Assembly: GCF_012027325.1 (NCBI RefSeq)
Contig: NZ_SNUG01000001.1
Coordinates: forward strand, 434,001 to 498,000
Origin: Thermococcus sp. M39
GTDB lineage: Archaea > Methanobacteriota_B > Thermococci > Thermococcales > Thermococcaceae
Direction of reading: 5' to 3'
Length of the DNA stretch: 64,000 nt
Under the pieces are notes generated by a model. The model worked only from the letters and a program-made list of their open reading frames with translations. It did no database searches and was not told the DNA's origin. Of this stretch, positions 26,369 to 36,567 are shown in pieces. Position 1 is the stretch's first letter. The number at the start of each line of letters is the position of its first letter. Position numbers and translations under genes: made by a program.

Positions 26369-26521
26369 ATAATCACCAAGTTCAGTTAAAAGTGCTGGCC
26401 TTTTTATCCCTTTTGTTGCTTTTTTGTTGTCTAATGTCGATATCTATACATCACAGGTGATACAAAAGCACTAGGAAAAGCTATTTATACTTGAGAGCGT
26501 TTTTAGAATTTTGGTGATACT

Positions 26522-29143
26522 ATGAAGAGGTGGGGTCTGTTTTTGATTATTGTAATGATTTTAAGTATGGTTCCAGCGTGGATGATTAAGCCGGTAACAG
26601 CTACGGACTCCATTCTAACGGCCATTGACGACGCATACAGCTATTATAAAGATGGGGAGACCTTTAACTGGAAAGACTATTACTATGACAGCTTTTATGG
26701 TGACTATGTCCTTTACGTTGGAAATTCGTCTAGTTATCAGAAAGAAAGGGCATATTTGAAATTCGATCTCTCAGAATTGCCCACGAATATACAGATAGAG
26801 TCTGCCAGCCTCTGCATTTACGTCACCTACGTGAAGAATGGTCCCTTTGACATCGGTCTTTACACGACCACTAATAATTGGGCTGGCTCAGAAACGCCAG
26901 ATGCCATTCCGGAGCCTATTGAACTTGTTGCTACTGCAACTGCTAACAGCTACAACACCTGGTACTGCTTTGATGTTTCCGACTTCATGGCTAACCTTGA
27001 CCTAACTGACAATCATGTTATCAGCTTCATCGTCAAGCTCGTTGATGAGTCACTTACTAATAACTACCTGAAGATATCATCCACAGATGCATCAGACAAT
27101 AGGCCTTATTTGAACGTGGAGTACACTCTTCCCAAAAACGTTCAAATTACCAATGTTGAAGCTCCAAAAGTAGTTTGGAAAGGGGAAAAGACAAACATTA
27201 ATGTAACCGTGCAGAACAATGATGAATTTGATTACTCAAACCTTAATCTAACGATATCCGTCAATGGAAAGGTCATTTACGAAAACACAACATTTTCAAT
27301 TGGGAAGAATGAAGAGAAAACTGTGGGCATTCCATGGACTCCAGAGGGGTTAGGCACTCACGAGATTAGTGTCATACTCAAAGATGAGGACGGATCCCTG
27401 TTATCCCAAGAAACTGCTTATGTTGAGGTAGGTGTAGTGACGTCAATCCAAGAAATTCAGAGCAATACCGAGGATGGTGATGCTTCAGTTTATGAAGATA
27501 TTCTCGTAAAGACCTATGGTGTAGTCACTTTTGTTACAGACTATGGATTCACAATTCAGAATGGTACTGGGCCATGGAGTGGAATCTGGGTCTACACTGG
27601 TAGCACTCCGCCAGTCAAGGTTGGTGACTATGTCAGCGTTCAGGCTCTTGTGGAGGAGCACTATCATTTCACTGAGCTCAACTACAAAGATACCCTGACC
27701 GACCAGAGAAACATAGAAGTTTTGGGTACTGCTGAAGTTCCTGATCCAGTGATTCTCCCAACGGGCGATGTTGCCCAAGAGCAGTGGGAAGGTGTTCTCG
27801 TGGAGGTCAGGGATGTTAAGGTTGTCAATCCTAACCTTAGCTACGGGGAGTGGTCGGTTGATGACGGTAGTGGCCCAGTTAGAATTGACGATAAGTTCTA
27901 CGACTATACCCCGAGCTATACAAAATATGACTACATAAGAGGAATTGTGTGGTATCCCTATGGTAACTTTAAGATTGAACCAAGGTATGCAGAGGACATA
28001 AAGCCGCACATTCCAGATTTCAATGTTATTGCACATACTCTCGTTCTCTATTATGATAAAAAATACATGAAACATAAAGGAGAGCTTGACCAGCTTTATG
28101 AGCAGTTTACAGATATGATTGAAGAGCTCCAAGAGTATGGAGTTGACTTAACACCAATTCAGAGGGACATAGAGGCAATACAGGCAAATGTTGAAGAGAT
28201 AAACAGCCTTCACCAGAAGTACGAGAGCCTTTCAGGCTACAAGGAAAAGGGCTACTACATCCCGCTCATGATACCACTCAGGAAGGCAACAGTCATCACC
28301 GAAGAAACCATTAAGATGCTTGAGCACATCAACCCAATACTAAACTCAACACTTGAGCAAGTCAAGGCGATGATTCAACAACAGAATATGACTAGCGAAA
28401 ATGCAACAATAATTGAGAACATAACAATAAAAGTTCCAAAGCTCGTAAAAGTGCTTATCGATTCAGGTCATAATCAGTACTACAATGCTGACATGATGAG
28501 TGGTCTCATCAACAGGATTAAGAACGAACTTAACTGGACAGTTGATGTTAACTATGGAATGCTAACCTACGAGAAGCTCAAAGATTATGACATTCTCATC
28601 ATTACTAATCCAGGGACGGATATCACAGATGAGGAAGCTCAAGCAATCAAGCAGTGGGTCAAAGAAGGTGGGGGCCTCTTCATTCTCGGAGACTGGCATA
28701 AGTACATTTACTACAGAAGCTTGAATAAGATAACTGAAGAGTTTGGCATCAAGTTCAATGACGATGAGCTTATGGATGATGAAATAAACGATGGAAAGCC
28801 GTACTATCCGTTCGTTGGTGAATACAACTTTGAGCATCCAGCAATGAAATTCCTCAACGAAACATGGAAGATGTATTATGGCGGTGATACTTTGGATGTA
28901 TCTGGAGATGCAGTTTGGCTTATCAGAGGTTATGAAAGCTCCTATGCTGTTGATCAGACAGGAAAGATTACAAAAGAGAAGGGATCAAAACCAATTGTCG
29001 CAGCAGCAGTTGAGGTTGGAGAAGGAAGAATCGTAGCCTATGGTTCAAGCAAAGCTATAAGCGACAAGTATTACGGAAACTACATAAGCACAAACTGGCC
29101 GTTCATTAAGGGAGTTCTCCTCTGGCTTGCAGGGGAAATCTGA
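26522..29143 (+). CDS. large secreted multidomain protein (DNRLRE, CARDB-like, OB-fold, DUF4350-like)
   Basis: An 873-residue exported protein with a signal peptide at residues 1-27. Residues 35-205 resemble a DNRLRE carbohydrate-binding-type domain (ERAYLKFDLSELP, then ISFIVKLVDES). Residues 210-305 look like a CARDB Ig-like domain (WKGEKTNINVTVQNND). Residues 310-505 contain two OB-like segments of the kind seen near extracellular nucleases (VKTYGVVTFVTDYGFTIQNG). A helical linker follows, then a DUF4350/ThuA-like Rossmann domain (VLIDSGHNQYYN, ILIITNPGTDITDEE, GGGLFILGDWH). There is no nuclease motif and no membrane anchor at the C-terminus. The function is unknown, perhaps binding or handling of extracellular polymers. 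Confidence 0.7.
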   Translation: MKRWGLFLIIVMILSMVPAWMIKPVTATDSILTAIDDAYSYYKDGETFNWKDYYYDSFYGDYVLYVGNSSSYQKERAYLKFDLSELPTNIQIESASLCIYVTYVKNGPFDIGLYTTTNNWAGSETPDAIPEPIELVATATANSYNTWYCFDVSDFMANLDLTDNHVISFIVKLVDESLTNNYLKISSTDASDNRPYLNVEYTLPKNVQITNVEAPKVVWKGEKTNINVTVQNNDEFDYSNLNLTISVNGKVIYENTTFSIGKNEEKTVGIPWTPEGLGTHEISVILKDEDGSLLSQETAYVEVGVVTSIQEIQSNTEDGDASVYEDILVKTYGVVTFVTDYGFTIQNGTGPWSGIWVYTGSTPPVKVGDYVSVQALVEEHYHFTELNYKDTLTDQRNIEVLGTAEVPDPVILPTGDVAQEQWEGVLVEVRDVKVVNPNLSYGEWSVDDGSGPVRIDDKFYDYTPSYTKYDYIRGIVWYPYGNFKIEPRYAEDIKPHIPDFNVIAHTLVLYYDKKYMKHKGELDQLYEQFTDMIEELQEYGVDLTPIQRDIEAIQANVEEINSLHQKYESLSGYKEKGYYIPLMIPLRKATVITEETIKMLEHINPILNSTLEQVKAMIQQQNMTSENATIIENITIKVPKLVKVLIDSGHNQYYNADMMSGLINRIKNELNWTVDVNYGMLTYEKLKDYDILIITNPGTDITDEEAQAIKQWVKEGGGLFILGDWHKYIYYRSLNKITEEFGIKFNDDELMDDEINDGKPYYPFVGEYNFEHPAMKFLNETWKMYYGGDTLDVSGDAVWLIRGYESSYAVDQTGKITKEKGSKPIVAAAVEVGEGRIVAYGSSKAISDKYYGNYISTNWPFIKGVLLWLAGEI

Positions 29144-29251
29144 ACTTTCTCTTTAATTTTATCTTCGCTTCTCATTTCAACATCCATCGAAGCGAAACGA
29201 TTTTATATTTAAGGATTGCACTCTTCTATGCATAGATGAGAGGTGGGAGTC

Positions 29252-30670
29252 ATGCATGAACTTGTTGAGTTTGCTGTTGAAAAGGCTTTAGAGCTTGGAG
29301 CAAAATACGCGGAAGCAAGATTCGAGGAACATAGTGGAGTAAATATTGTCATGAAAAACGGCAATCCAGAAGGGCTAGGCATAAGAGCTGACAGAGGGAT
29401 TGGAATTAGAGTTCTTGTAAATGGCGGAATGGGGTTTGCATCAACAAACGTTCTGACAAAGGAAAGTGTCAGCGAAGCTGTCAAGAAAGCTGTTAAGCTT
29501 GCAAAAGCTGCGGCAAAAGTTAGAAACAGACCAATAGAGTTCAGCGAGGGGAGGTTTCATGAAGTTTACTACGAAGTAAGAATGAAGAAAGACTTCAGAG
29601 ACTATTCTGGAGAAGAAAAGATGGAGTATCTAAAGCTCATCGAAGAAGAAGTTCTGAACAGTGGAGTCAATGTTCCAATGAGATTTTTAAGCTATCAAGA
29701 CTGGATTGCTCACAAGTATTTCGTCAACAATGAAGGAGCAAAAGTTGAGAGTGTCATTCCAAGGGTCTCAATAACATACAACTTGGTGGTTTTTGAGGAA
29801 GGTCAAGTTGAACAAGCTCCGTTTGTTCAGACAGCTTTCACTGGTGGTCTTGAGTTGATAGAGAAGGCAGAACCCTGGAAGAAAGCATTAAATGATGTTA
29901 AAGCCTTGCAGAGATTAATAAAGGAAGGAAAGAAGCCGCCAGAAGGAAAGGTAGATGTTGTTATAAGTCCAGAAGTTGCAGGAATAGCTGTTCACGAGAG
30001 CGTTGGACATCCTTATGAAGCTGATAGGATTTTTGGAAGGGAGGCAGCTCAAGCTGGAGAGAGCTTTGTCAAACCAGAGATGCTTGGACAAAAAATTGGG
30101 AGTGAAGTTGTTACTGTTATTGAAGACCCAACAATACCAAACAGCTGGGGTTTCTACCTGTATGATGATGAAGGCGTCAAAGCTCGTCCGAGGTACCTAA
30201 TCAAAGATGGAATCATTACCGAGTTCTTGATGAATAGAGAATACGCCTATTACTTAGGCACTCACTCAAACGCCTCTGCTAGGGCGATAAACTACGACAG
30301 AGAGCCCATAGTGAGAATGGCCAACACATACTTGGCTCCGGGCGATTATTCCTTTGAGGAGCTGATTGAAGATGTGAAGCTTGGAGTTTACATGGTCAGC
30401 TTTAACGAATGGAACATTGACGATAGGAGGTACCAGCAGAGGTACATTGGTAGAGAGGCGTATTTAATCGAGAATGGTGAAATAAAGCATCCAGTAAGGA
30501 GACCTATCCTTGAGATTACAACAAAAGGTCTGTGGAGCAGTGTTGACGCAGTAGGAAAGGAGGTTGAATTTTACCCAGGAACATGTGGAAAAGGTGAACC
30601 CGGACAGGGAGTTCCAGTATGGATGGGAGGGGCGAGTGCAAGACTTAGGGACGTTGTATTGAGGAGGTGA
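29252..30670 (+). CDS. tldD: TldD metalloprotease subunit
   Basis: About 472 residues. It carries the HExxxH-type zinc motif in AVHESVGHPYEADRIFG, and EFLMNREYAYYLGTHSNASAR. TldD and TldE form a heteromeric protease that trims peptides inside the barrel. The ATG at 29252 follows GAGGTGGGAGTC. The partner gene begins four bases after the stop. Confidence 0.94.
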   Translation: MHELVEFAVEKALELGAKYAEARFEEHSGVNIVMKNGNPEGLGIRADRGIGIRVLVNGGMGFASTNVLTKESVSEAVKKAVKLAKAAAKVRNRPIEFSEGRFHEVYYEVRMKKDFRDYSGEEKMEYLKLIEEEVLNSGVNVPMRFLSYQDWIAHKYFVNNEGAKVESVIPRVSITYNLVVFEEGQVEQAPFVQTAFTGGLELIEKAEPWKKALNDVKALQRLIKEGKKPPEGKVDVVISPEVAGIAVHESVGHPYEADRIFGREAAQAGESFVKPEMLGQKIGSEVVTVIEDPTIPNSWGFYLYDDEGVKARPRYLIKDGIITEFLMNREYAYYLGTHSNASARAINYDREPIVRMANTYLAPGDYSFEELIEDVKLGVYMVSFNEWNIDDRRYQQRYIGREAYLIENGEIKHPVRRPILEITTKGLWSSVDAVGKEVEFYPGTCGKGEPGQGVPVWMGGASARLRDVVLRR

Positions 30671-30674
30671 GAAA

Positions 30675-32000
30675 ATGTTTGATATTAATGAACTCATTTT
30701 AAAGAAGGCCAAAGAGATTGGCTTTGGAGATGTCGTTGTTTTATCATATGAGACACAGAGGAGACAAGTCAGATTTGCAAACAACGAGATTACTGTCGCT
30801 AAAAACTGGCACTATCAAAAATCTGTAATTTTTGCTGAATATGAAAAGAGGCTTGTCTCAACAGAGCTTACAGCACTTGATGAAAAAACAATCGAAGAGA
30901 CATTAAAAATGCTTTTCAAGACAGCAAAGGCGATGGAGCCAAAGAAGGACTATTATGGCATAGCAGAGGGCCCATTTGAATATAGGGACATTCCAGAGAC
31001 ATTTGACAAGGCAATAGTTGAGCTTGATGAGCCGAATGAATACGTTGAGATTGCCATAAACTCAGCATTGGAAGAAGGGGCTAAGAGGGTTGCTGGAGTT
31101 CTCTATACGGACTACAACAAGCTCTACTTAACGACAAGCAACAATGTTGAGGCTTTTGACGAGGGAACCGGCATAGAAATCAGTGTTAGGGCTTTCGTTG
31201 ATGACATAGCAAGCGGACATGGGACGAATTCAGTCAGAGTTTTGAAAAAGTTCGACCCAGAAAGCGCTGGAAGAAAGGCTGGAGAGATAGCGAAGCTTGC
31301 CGTTAATCCGGAAGAGGGAGATGCTGGCAAATACGACGTCATCTTTGACCCGTTAGCCTTCGCAAATCTGCTTTCATATATGAGCTTCATGGCATCAGCC
31401 TTTGCTGTTGAAGCAGGATTCAGCTTTTTAGTTGGCAAGCTTGGGCAGAAGGTTGCAAGTGAAGACCTCGTTTTGAAGGATGTAGGCAACATGCCAAATG
31501 CTTATGGAACGAGGAAATTTGACGATGAAGGTGTTCCAACTCAAGAAACAACGATAATTGAAAATGGAGTTTTGAAGACGTATCTTCTCAACACAAGCCT
31601 AGCTAGAAAATACAACACTAAAACAACAGCTAACGCAGGTCTAACAATGCCAAGAGCTTGGAACATCTACCTTGAAGCTGGAGATTACTCAAAAGAAGAG
31701 CTCTTCAGCGAGGTCAAGAGGGGAATTTACATAACAAACGTTTGGTACACAAGGTTCCAGAACTATGTTGCTGGTGATTTCTCGACGATTCCAAGGGATG
31801 GAGCGTTCTTAATTGAAAACGGTGAGATTGTTAAGCCGATAAGGAACATCCGCGTAAGCGATAACTTCCAGCGCATCTTGGAGAGCATAGCTGCTCTAGG
31901 AAAGGAACTCTATCACATCCACTGGTGGGAAGTCAGAACGCCAGTATTTACTCCTTATGTGTTGGTTAAAGATGTTGGCATAACGAAGGCTACAAAGTAA
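30675..32000 (+). CDS. tldE: TldE/PmbA protease subunit
   Basis: A 441-residue partner of TldD. It shares the TldD/PmbA fold (KYDVIFDPLAFANLLSYMSF, KFDDEGVPTQETTIIENG, LNTSLARKYNTKTTANAG) but lacks the HExxxH zinc motif, as expected for TldE. A GAGGAGGTGAG site precedes the ATG. Confidence 0.93.
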   Translation: MFDINELILKKAKEIGFGDVVVLSYETQRRQVRFANNEITVAKNWHYQKSVIFAEYEKRLVSTELTALDEKTIEETLKMLFKTAKAMEPKKDYYGIAEGPFEYRDIPETFDKAIVELDEPNEYVEIAINSALEEGAKRVAGVLYTDYNKLYLTTSNNVEAFDEGTGIEISVRAFVDDIASGHGTNSVRVLKKFDPESAGRKAGEIAKLAVNPEEGDAGKYDVIFDPLAFANLLSYMSFMASAFAVEAGFSFLVGKLGQKVASEDLVLKDVGNMPNAYGTRKFDDEGVPTQETTIIENGVLKTYLLNTSLARKYNTKTTANAGLTMPRAWNIYLEAGDYSKEELFSEVKRGIYITNVWYTRFQNYVAGDFSTIPRDGAFLIENGEIVKPIRNIRVSDNFQRILESIAALGKELYHIHWWEVRTPVFTPYVLVKDVGITKATK

Positions 32001-32017
32001 CTTCTTTTTCCTTTTCC

Positions 32018-32590
32018 CTAAATTATTCCTTTAGCATAAAGTTCATGATAAGCCTTTAATAATGCATCTCTAACCCTCTTTGGTCCATATCTTTTCACTG
32101 CAGCTTTTAGTCCCTCCTCATGGACTTTTTTCACAATCAAATCAACATCTGGAGCAATTTTTAGGTTGTTTTCGACATAAAGCTTAGCTATCTCATAGGG
32201 GTCTCTGTAATTCAAGCCCTTGAGCCATTTTAGGGGTATTCCTTCTTTGAACTGTTTTATAACTTCAAACTCAATGATTGTGATTTCATCATCCCCATAA
32301 AGCTCTCCGTAAATTTTGTTCAAGGCTCTCAAAAGCTCTTTAACGTCTTTAAAACCATCTCTCTTTGCATCCTCATTGGTGAGCTCTTTGACCTTCTTTT
32401 TTATGACACTCTTTATCCTAGCTTTAGCTATTGCCGTATCGCTTGGAGTTATGACTATGTAAACCTCGCTTCCCGGTTTTGCTTCGTATTTTCCATATCT
32501 AATCGTTGTAACTTTCTTTCCCTTCAGAATACGCTCTTTGTATGCGTTATCTATCAGCATGAACTTCCTTATTTGAATCGTCTTTGCCAC
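32018..32590 (-). CDS. ASCH domain protein
   Basis: A 190-residue protein. The ASCH beta-barrel occupies roughly residues 8-115: [40 protein letters not shown], then [16 protein letters not shown] domains resemble PUA and are thought to bind RNA; some act on modified nucleosides. The C-terminal 70 residues are helical and basic. The GTG at 32590 has GAGGTG upstream and overlaps the HAD gene by 44 bases; an ATG at 32560 is the alternative. Confidence 0.75.
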   Translation of the reverse strand: MAKTIQIRKFMLIDNAYKERILKGKKVTTIRYGKYEAKPGSEVYIVITPSDTAIAKARIKSVIKKKVKELTNEDAKRDGFKDVKELLRALNKIYGELYGDDEITIIEFEVIKQFKEGIPLKWLKGLNYRDPYEIAKLYVENNLKIAPDVDLIVKKVHEEGLKAAVKRYGPKRVRDALLKAYHELYAKGII

Positions 32591-33275
32591 TGTTCAGCAC
32601 CTCTATTATCTTCGGAACGTCAAGCAGATCGGTGATTTCATAGTCCGCATACTCCTTATATTCCTTTTCCCTGTTTGCATACTTTCCATAGCGGAACCAA
32701 ACTGTATGCATACCAACCCTTTTTGCTCCATAAATGTCTGAATAAAGCCTATCTCCAACCATTACAGCTTCTTCAGCTTTAATTCCAAATGTTCTAAGTG
32801 CTTTCTGGAAAATTTTTGGATGCGGCTTCTTAACTCCCTCAAAGTCAGATATGACGACATGTTCAAAGAAGTCGTCTAAATCTAAGCGCAGAATTTTCTC
32901 CCACTGTTTTATTGGATCCCCATCTGTGATTATACCGAGCCTTAGGCCCATCTCACGAAGCTTAAGGAGAGTCCTCCTCACATGTCTTACCTCTCTCAGA
33001 TAAGCAAATTTTGTATTATGGTAAGCAATTACTCCAGCAGCAACCCACTTTGGATTATACTTTAAGTCTAAACGTCTGAGAAGATAGTCAAAGTGCCTTG
33101 GAAAGTTGCTTCCATACTCATTGATAAGCTCCAAAAGCTCATTATAAGCGGTATCAAAATCAACGGGCATTCCATGGCGGATCATGTTTTCTATTGCGTT
33201 CTTTCTTGCCATTTCAGCTAACCTTGTTGTATCAGCTATCGTATCATCCAAATCAAAAAACACAACCTTTATCAT
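32547..33275 (-). CDS. HAD family phosphatase
   Basis: A 242-residue haloacid dehalogenase-like hydrolase. Motif [13 protein letters not shown] holds the nucleophile Asp and acid Asp. Motif II is LGIITDGDP, motif III is the Lys in [12 protein letters not shown], and motif IV is [19 protein letters not shown] helical cap lies between motifs I and II. The substrate is unknown. The ATG at 33275 follows GGGGAGGGGT. Confidence 0.9.
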   Translation of the reverse strand: MIKVVFFDLDDTIADTTRLAEMARKNAIENMIRHGMPVDFDTAYNELLELINEYGSNFPRHFDYLLRRLDLKYNPKWVAAGVIAYHNTKFAYLREVRHVRRTLLKLREMGLRLGIITDGDPIKQWEKILRLDLDDFFEHVVISDFEGVKKPHPKIFQKALRTFGIKAEEAVMVGDRLYSDIYGAKRVGMHTVWFRYGKYANREKEYKEYADYEITDLLDVPKIIEVLNSGKDDSNKEVHADR

Positions 33276-33309
33276 ACCCCTCCCCATTTTATCTTCGATA
33301 AAAACCTAT

Positions 33310-33705
33310 TTAACCTTTCCCAATATCCAAATACAGCTTGCTTTGTTTTGTCCTCATTCTCTTCAATTCTTGGAAGTATTCGTCTTCACGAATCAGCTCT
33401 TCAAGCAAATCCTCAAGCTTCCATGTGAGTGAAGTTGGCGTCGTGGTTGCAAAGATTATCTTTCCGAGGTTTAGGGACTTTATTTTAGCTAAAACTTCCT
33501 TAATTTGGGAATTTTCAAGGTTGTGCATTAAAATGAACTTTTTGAGATGCCAGTCACATGAACCTTTCAGTTCTTCTGCTTTCTCAACTATGCTTTGCAC
33601 AGCCCAATCCCTGCAGTATTGGGGAGCCTCATAAACTTTAAACTCACTAAGTGTTTCTCTGATTTTCTTAACTTCATTCTCGTTAAATCCAATTAAAAAT
33701 ATCAT
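33310..33705 (-). CDS. DUF3783 family protein
   Basis: A 131-residue protein without membrane segments. It begins [15 protein letters not shown] and ends with the DUF3783 core [19 protein letters not shown] followed by ELIREDEYF. The function is unknown. Its start overlaps the sir2 stop as ATGA, so it is translated in a coupled manner with the deacylase. Confidence 0.7.
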   Translation of the reverse strand: MIFLIGFNENEVKKIRETLSEFKVYEAPQYCRDWAVQSIVEKAEELKGSCDWHLKKFILMHNLENSQIKEVLAKIKSLNLGKIIFATTTPTSLTWKLEDLLEELIREDEYFQELKRMRTKQSKLYLDIGKG

Positions 33706-34457
33706 TCTCTCAGCTCCATGATTTTCTTCAAAAGCTCATCCATAACTTCCCCAGCTTTTCCCCTTATGAAGATGTCAGCTATCGGCGTGATGCCGCTTTC
33801 ACTTGGATTGATTTCAATTACATAACCGCCGTTATCTCTGACCATGTAGGGTATGTATGCTGCCGGAAACACTTGTCCACTCGTCCCTATAACCAAACAT
33901 ACATCAGATTTTCTTGCTAAGTTGAATGCTTTGCTTAAAGCTCCCTCGGGCAAGGCTTCTCCAAACCAAACGACGTCTGGCCTTAAAAGAGAGCTGCACT
34001 TTGGACATTTAGGCAAATCTTCATCTTCAAGGAACTTTTCAAGTCTTCTGCTTTCTTTGAGATTCTCTCTGTAATCACAACGCGTGCATTTAACCCTAAA
34101 GATGTTGCCATGCAGCTCGATGATGTTTTTATTCCCAGCTTCTCTGTGCAGATCATCAACGTTCTGAGTTATTACGGCTTTAAGAATTCCCATTCTTTCA
34201 AGTTCAGCCAGAGCTAAGTGTGCTCTGTTTGGCTTGGCTTTTGATATGAGCTTCATTCTCCATTTGTAGAATTCCCACACAAGCTTTGGATTTCTGGCAA
34301 AAGCTTCTGGTGTGGCAAGTTCTTCTGGGCGGTACTGCTTCCATAGCCCGTTTTTTCCTCTAAAAGTTGGTATTCCACTCTCGGCACTTATTCCAGCTCC
34401 GGTGAAAGCTATTAGAAACTTTGAGCGAGCGATTAATTTCACTGCTTCTTCTATCAT
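33702..34457 (-). CDS. cobB: Sir2-type NAD-dependent protein deacylase
   Basis: A 251-residue sirtuin. The NAD site reads [18 protein letters not shown]; the catalytic His is in [12 protein letters not shown] then IIELHGN. Four zinc cysteines are in CTRCDYRE and [17 protein letters not shown]. In archaea such enzymes deacetylate Alba and other proteins. The ATG at 34457 follows GGGGAGTGAG; the frame extends 18 codons further without a ribosome site. It leads a minus-strand operon with DUF3783, HAD and ASCH genes. Confidence 0.94.
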   Translation of the reverse strand: MIEEAVKLIARSKFLIAFTGAGISAESGIPTFRGKNGLWKQYRPEELATPEAFARNPKLVWEFYKWRMKLISKAKPNRAHLALAELERMGILKAVITQNVDDLHREAGNKNIIELHGNIFRVKCTRCDYRENLKESRRLEKFLEDEDLPKCPKCSSLLRPDVVWFGEALPEGALSKAFNLARKSDVCLVIGTSGQVFPAAYIPYMVRDNGGYVIEINPSESGITPIADIFIRGKAGEVMDELLKKIMELRE

Positions 34458-34537
34458 CTCACTCCCCAATATTTTTCGTCTTCTTGGCTTTAAAATCTTA
34501 ACATATGTCATCTTTTTCGCTTAAGTATCTAAGCAAC

Positions 34538-34546
34538 CTTTAAATT
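34538..34546 (+). promoter_or_regulatory. TATA box for glyA
   Basis: CTTTAAATT lies about 50 bases before the glyA start, in the gap between the divergent sir2 and glyA genes. Confidence 0.45.
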
Positions 34547-34591
34547 ACATGGCAATGAAATATTTCATGCATAAATCTTTGGGGTGGTACT

Positions 34592-35869
34592 ATGAGCTAT
34601 GCAGAGTATAAGGATAAGGTTCTGGAGTTTATTGAGATGCACGAGAAGTGGAGGAGCTCAACAATTAATTTGATTGCAAGCGAAAACGTGACTTCTCCAA
34701 GTGTTACAAGAGCTGTTGCCTCTGGCTTTATGCATAAGTATGCTGAGGGGTGGCCAAAGCAGAGGTACTATCAAGGATGTAAATACGTTGATGAGGTTGA
34801 ACTTATTGGTGTTGATCTCTTCTGCAAGCTCTTCAAGAGTGATTTCGCGGATTTAAGACCAATTTCAGGTACAAACGCGAACCAAGCTGTATTCTTCGGT
34901 CTCACACAGCCTGGAGATAACGTTATAGTCCTCCATACCTCTCACGGTGGACACATAAGCCACATGCCTTTTGGTGCAGCTGGTATGAGAGGTCTCAATG
35001 TCTTCACATGGCCGTTCGATAACGAAACCTTCAACATTGATGTTGACAAGGCAGCTCAGCTTATTAGAGAGAAGGAGCCAAAGCTCGTTGTCTTCGGTGG
35101 TTCACTGTTCCCATTCCCACACCCTGTCAAAGAGCTCGCTCCAGTAGCTAAAGAGGTTGGAGCTTATGTTATGTATGATGCAGCTCACGTTCTCGGATTG
35201 ATTGCTGGGGGAGAATTCCAAGACCCACTTAGAGAGGGCGCTGACATAATCACATCTTCAACTCACAAGACATTCCCAGGTCCACAAGGCGGTGTAATCC
35301 TCTACAAGAACTTTGGTGAGGACGTTGCAAAGCTCCAGTGGGCAATCTTCCCAGGCGTCCTCAGCAACCACCACCTCCACCACATGGCTGGAAAAGTTAT
35401 CACAGCAGCGGAGATGCTTGAGTACGGTGAAGCTTATGCAAAGCAGATTGTAAAGAACGCTAAGGCTTTAGCTGAGGCTTTAGCTGAAGAAGGATTCAAT
35501 GTCATCGGCGAAGACCAAGGCTATACCAAGAGCCACCAGGTTATAGTTGATGTCAGCGACCTTCACGAAGCAGCTGGCGGATGGGCAGCACCGCTCCTCG
35601 AAGAGGCGGGCATAATCCTCAACAAGAATCTCTTACCTTGGGACCCACTTGAGAAGGTCAACACACCAAGTGGTCTCAGAATCGGTGTCCAAGAGATGAC
35701 GAGAGTTGGAATGATGGAAGATGATATGAAAGAAATTGCAAGGTTTATGAGAAGAGTCCTCATCGACAAGGAGGATCCAAAGAAGGTCGAGAAGGAAGTC
35801 TTCGAGTTCAGAAAGCAGTTCCAGAAGGTCTACTACTCCTTCGACTATGGTCTACCAATGAAGGAGTGA
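34592..35869 (+). CDS. glyA: serine hydroxymethyltransferase
   Basis: A 425-residue PLP enzyme that interconverts serine and glycine, probably with an archaeal folate or modified pterin. Marks: NLIASENVTSPSV, YQGCKYVDEVE, and the PLP lysine in ITSSTHKTFPGPQGG. Length and collinearity fit the archaeal form. A GGGGTGGT site precedes the ATG, and the stop runs into TTTCTTTTCTCTTTA. This gene uses more C-ending codons than its neighbours, as expected of a highly expressed gene. Confidence 0.97.
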   Translation: MSYAEYKDKVLEFIEMHEKWRSSTINLIASENVTSPSVTRAVASGFMHKYAEGWPKQRYYQGCKYVDEVELIGVDLFCKLFKSDFADLRPISGTNANQAVFFGLTQPGDNVIVLHTSHGGHISHMPFGAAGMRGLNVFTWPFDNETFNIDVDKAAQLIREKEPKLVVFGGSLFPFPHPVKELAPVAKEVGAYVMYDAAHVLGLIAGGEFQDPLREGADIITSSTHKTFPGPQGGVILYKNFGEDVAKLQWAIFPGVLSNHHLHHMAGKVITAAEMLEYGEAYAKQIVKNAKALAEALAEEGFNVIGEDQGYTKSHQVIVDVSDLHEAAGGWAAPLLEEAGIILNKNLLPWDPLEKVNTPSGLRIGVQEMTRVGMMEDDMKEIARFMRRVLIDKEDPKKVEKEVFEFRKQFQKVYYSFDYGLPMKE

Positions 35870-35886
35870 TTTCTTTTCTCTTTATC
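35870..35886 (+). terminator. T-rich terminator after glyA
   Basis: TTTCTTTTCTCTTTATC follows the TGA stop directly, with no hairpin, matching the archaeal oligo-T terminator type. Confidence 0.45.
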
Positions 35887-36011
35887 CGTGTAGTTTTCTT
35901 GCCTAGCATTGGTACTCTGTGAATTATAATCCCTCTAATTCTTTTTTGAGTTTTTCAATAGGTAGCACGATATAAGTAATGCGATATGAGGCATTTCCCC
36001 AGGTGGCAAAA

Positions 36012-36019
36012 CTTTTTAT
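36012..36019 (+). promoter_or_regulatory. TATA box of the TFS-PCNA-GINS operon
   Basis: CTTTTTAT preceded by GGCAAAA (BRE-like), about 45 bases before the TFS start codon. Confidence 0.5.
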
Positions 36020-36062
36020 CCTCTTCCAACATACCTAACCCTCAGCTAAAGGGGTGAGAAAA

Positions 36063-36392
36063 ATGGTGAAGTTCTGCCCAAAGTGTGGAAGCATAATGCT
36101 CCCCGATAGGAAAAGAGAGGTCTTTGTTTGTAGGAAGTGCGGCTATGAGGAGCCTCTAAACCCAGAGGCTGCTAAGGCTTACCGTCTAACTCAAAAGGTT
36201 GAGCATAAAGTTGAGGACATACCAGTTATTGAGCAAGATGTAGCAACACTGCCAAAGGTGAAGATAACATGTCCGAAGTGCGGAAATGACGAAGCCTACT
36301 GGTGGGAGCTGCAAACGAGAGCTGGAGATGAACCTTCAACGATATTCTACAGATGTACAAAGTGCGGCTATACATGGAGGAGCTATGAGTGA
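36063..36392 (+). CDS. tfs: transcription factor S (TFS, RPB9/TFIIS-like)
   Basis: A 109-residue protein with two zinc ribbons. The N-terminal one is FCPKCGSIMLP...CRKCG. The C-terminal one has CPKCGNDEAYWWELQTRAGD, then EPSTIFYRCTKCG. The acidic pair in GDEP matches the TFIIS-type tip that stimulates RNA cleavage in backtracked polymerase. The ATG at 36063 follows GGGGTGAG. It is first in an operon with a small gene, PCNA and GINS. Confidence 0.95.
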   Translation: MVKFCPKCGSIMLPDRKREVFVCRKCGYEEPLNPEAAKAYRLTQKVEHKVEDIPVIEQDVATLPKVKITCPKCGNDEAYWWELQTRAGDEPSTIFYRCTKCGYTWRSYE

Positions 36393-36397
36393 TAGAT

Positions 36398-36565
36398 ATG
36401 AAAGAGGAGATTGAGGTACTGAGGAGGCTTGCAGAAAAGGCTTTAAAGGAGTTGGATGAAGCTTATAAAAGGATACCCGATGTAAACAATGGAAAGGCTT
36501 ATTTATGGAGAGGTAAAGAAAGAGTTAAATTGATGCTCAAAATTCTCAATGATATGGAGGTGTGA
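36398..36565 (+). CDS. small helical protein between TFS and PCNA
   Basis: A 55-residue frame begins with ATG five bases after the TFS stop and ends in TGA two bases before the PCNA start. The product is charged and helical (MKEEIEVLRRLAEKALKELD, then RIPDVNNGKAYLWRGKERVK). I do not recognise a family. Its position, packed between TFS and PCNA and carrying PCNA's ribosome site (GGAGGTG) in its own last codons, argues that it is real and translated. Confidence 0.7.
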   Translation: MKEEIEVLRRLAEKALKELDEAYKRIPDVNNGKAYLWRGKERVKLMLKILNDMEV

Positions 36566-36567
36566 AG

